Both the position numbers and the translations under genes were made by a program. The notes under the pieces were generated by a model that worked only from the letters and a program-made list of their open reading frames with translations, did not search any database and was not told the origin of the DNA. 64,000 nt of DNA from Janthinobacterium sp. FW305-129. Its GTDB lineage: Bacteria; Pseudomonadota; Gammaproteobacteria; Burkholderiales; Burkholderiaceae_D. This document shows positions 63,791 to 64,000 of this stretch, piece after piece. How positions within the stretch are numbered: the first letter of the stretch is position 1; each line of letters begins with the position of its first letter. The stretch is taken from assembly GCF_020858115.1 (NCBI RefSeq), contig NZ_JACYMM010000003.1:62001-126000 (forward strand), written 5' to 3'.

Positions 63791-63837
63791 GTTTAAAAAC
63801 ACCAGTCCAGCCGGACCGGTCTTGCAAGGGGAACGCG

Positions 63838-64000
63838 ATGCCGCTGGCAGAGCCGCTACAACGCCAGGACATCGCGACACTGTATGCCGACCACCACGGC
63901 TGGCTGCAGGGCTGGCTGCGCAAGAAGCTGGGCAGCACGGCGTGCGCGGCCGATGTGGCGCAGGACACCTTCATGCGCCTGCTCGACCGCGAAGACGCCG
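63838..64000 (+). CDS. fecI: Second FecI-type ECF sigma factor, N-terminal part (runs off the window)
   Basis: About 54 residues are visible. 'YADHHGWLQGWLRKKLGSTA' and 'DVAQDTFMRLLDRE' are sigma region 2 sequences nearly equal to those of the fecI at 42154. ATG 63838 has AAGGGGA 6 bases upstream. A Fur box and promoter lie 50-100 bases upstream. The rest of the gene and any FecR partner are beyond the window edge, so the regulated receptor cannot be named. Confidence 0.88.
   Translation, partial: MPLAEPLQRQDIATLYADHHGWLQGWLRKKLGSTACAADVAQDTFMRLLDREDA

Overview
The window is about 64 kb of GC-rich DNA with dense, operon-rich coding and no tRNA, rRNA, CRISPR array, prophage or transposase gene that I can see. 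Gene content and order (pilGHIJ, thiD-hemL, an mpl-yqiA-ubiC-RNase-tonB-aroE-mtgA operon, tlpA-aroQ-accBC-prmA, nrdAB, ffh, proS/rppH, KPAA-rich histone H1-like proteins) fit a betaproteobacterial chromosome of the Oxalobacteraceae type (Janthinobacterium/Massilia/Duganella-like). The family assignment is inference from gene content.

Layout. 1-2001 (minus): type IV pilus chemosensory genes pilG-H-I-J (pilJ runs off the edge) and a rubredoxin. 2059-4265 (plus): thiD-like kinase and hemL. 4271-13674 (minus): HAD phosphatase, corA, then a tightly overlapping seven-gene operon from mpl to mtgA. 13790-20751 (plus): a conserved hypothetical gene, tlpA, aroQ, accB, accC, prmA, a zinc-ribbon membrane protein and a PfkB kinase, ending in a REP-like palindrome. 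20866-30923 (minus): yggT, a 416-residue histone H1-like protein, a candidate small RNA, nrdB, nrdA (with paired NrdR boxes and a promoter upstream), ampD, a receiver-less PilR-like sigma-54 activator, a PP0621-type protein and a CcsA/YpjD-type membrane protein. 31184-42663 is an accessory block: a lipoprotein, an orphan solute-binding protein, macAB, and an iron-uptake operon (PepSY, DUF3325, DUF3649, TonB receptor, FecR, FecI) under a Fur box. It separates ypjD from ffh, which are neighbours in many betaproteobacteria. 42903-51000: ffh, a SWIB-domain protein, a lytic transglycosylase with proS, rppH, mqo and DUF1841.

51006-57193 is a compact nitrogen-oxide module: nirK (with an extra N-terminal cupredoxin domain), ytfE/ric and quinol-type norB(norZ) on the minus strand, divergent from norR. 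The norR-nirK gap carries three GT-N7-AC NorR-type sites, a perfect IHF consensus and a -24/-12 sigma-54 promoter facing nirK. Nitrite is predicted to be reduced to NO and NO to N2O, with NO sensed by NorR; no nosZ is present in the window. 57334-60930: two small c-type cytochromes, then a MoxR-GNAT-VWA gene set. 61244-63562: a CPA2-type antiporter and a YbdK-type ligase. The window ends inside a second Fur-box-controlled fecI.

The least explained signals are non-coding. A family of three intergenic elements of about 120 bp shares a core, and its stems are kept by compensatory changes (downstream of ffh, norR and the ybdK-like gene). There is also a 134-bp long hairpin upstream of the solute-binding protein gene, and a promoter-terminator pair predicting an RNA of about 150 nt between nrdB and the H1-like gene.
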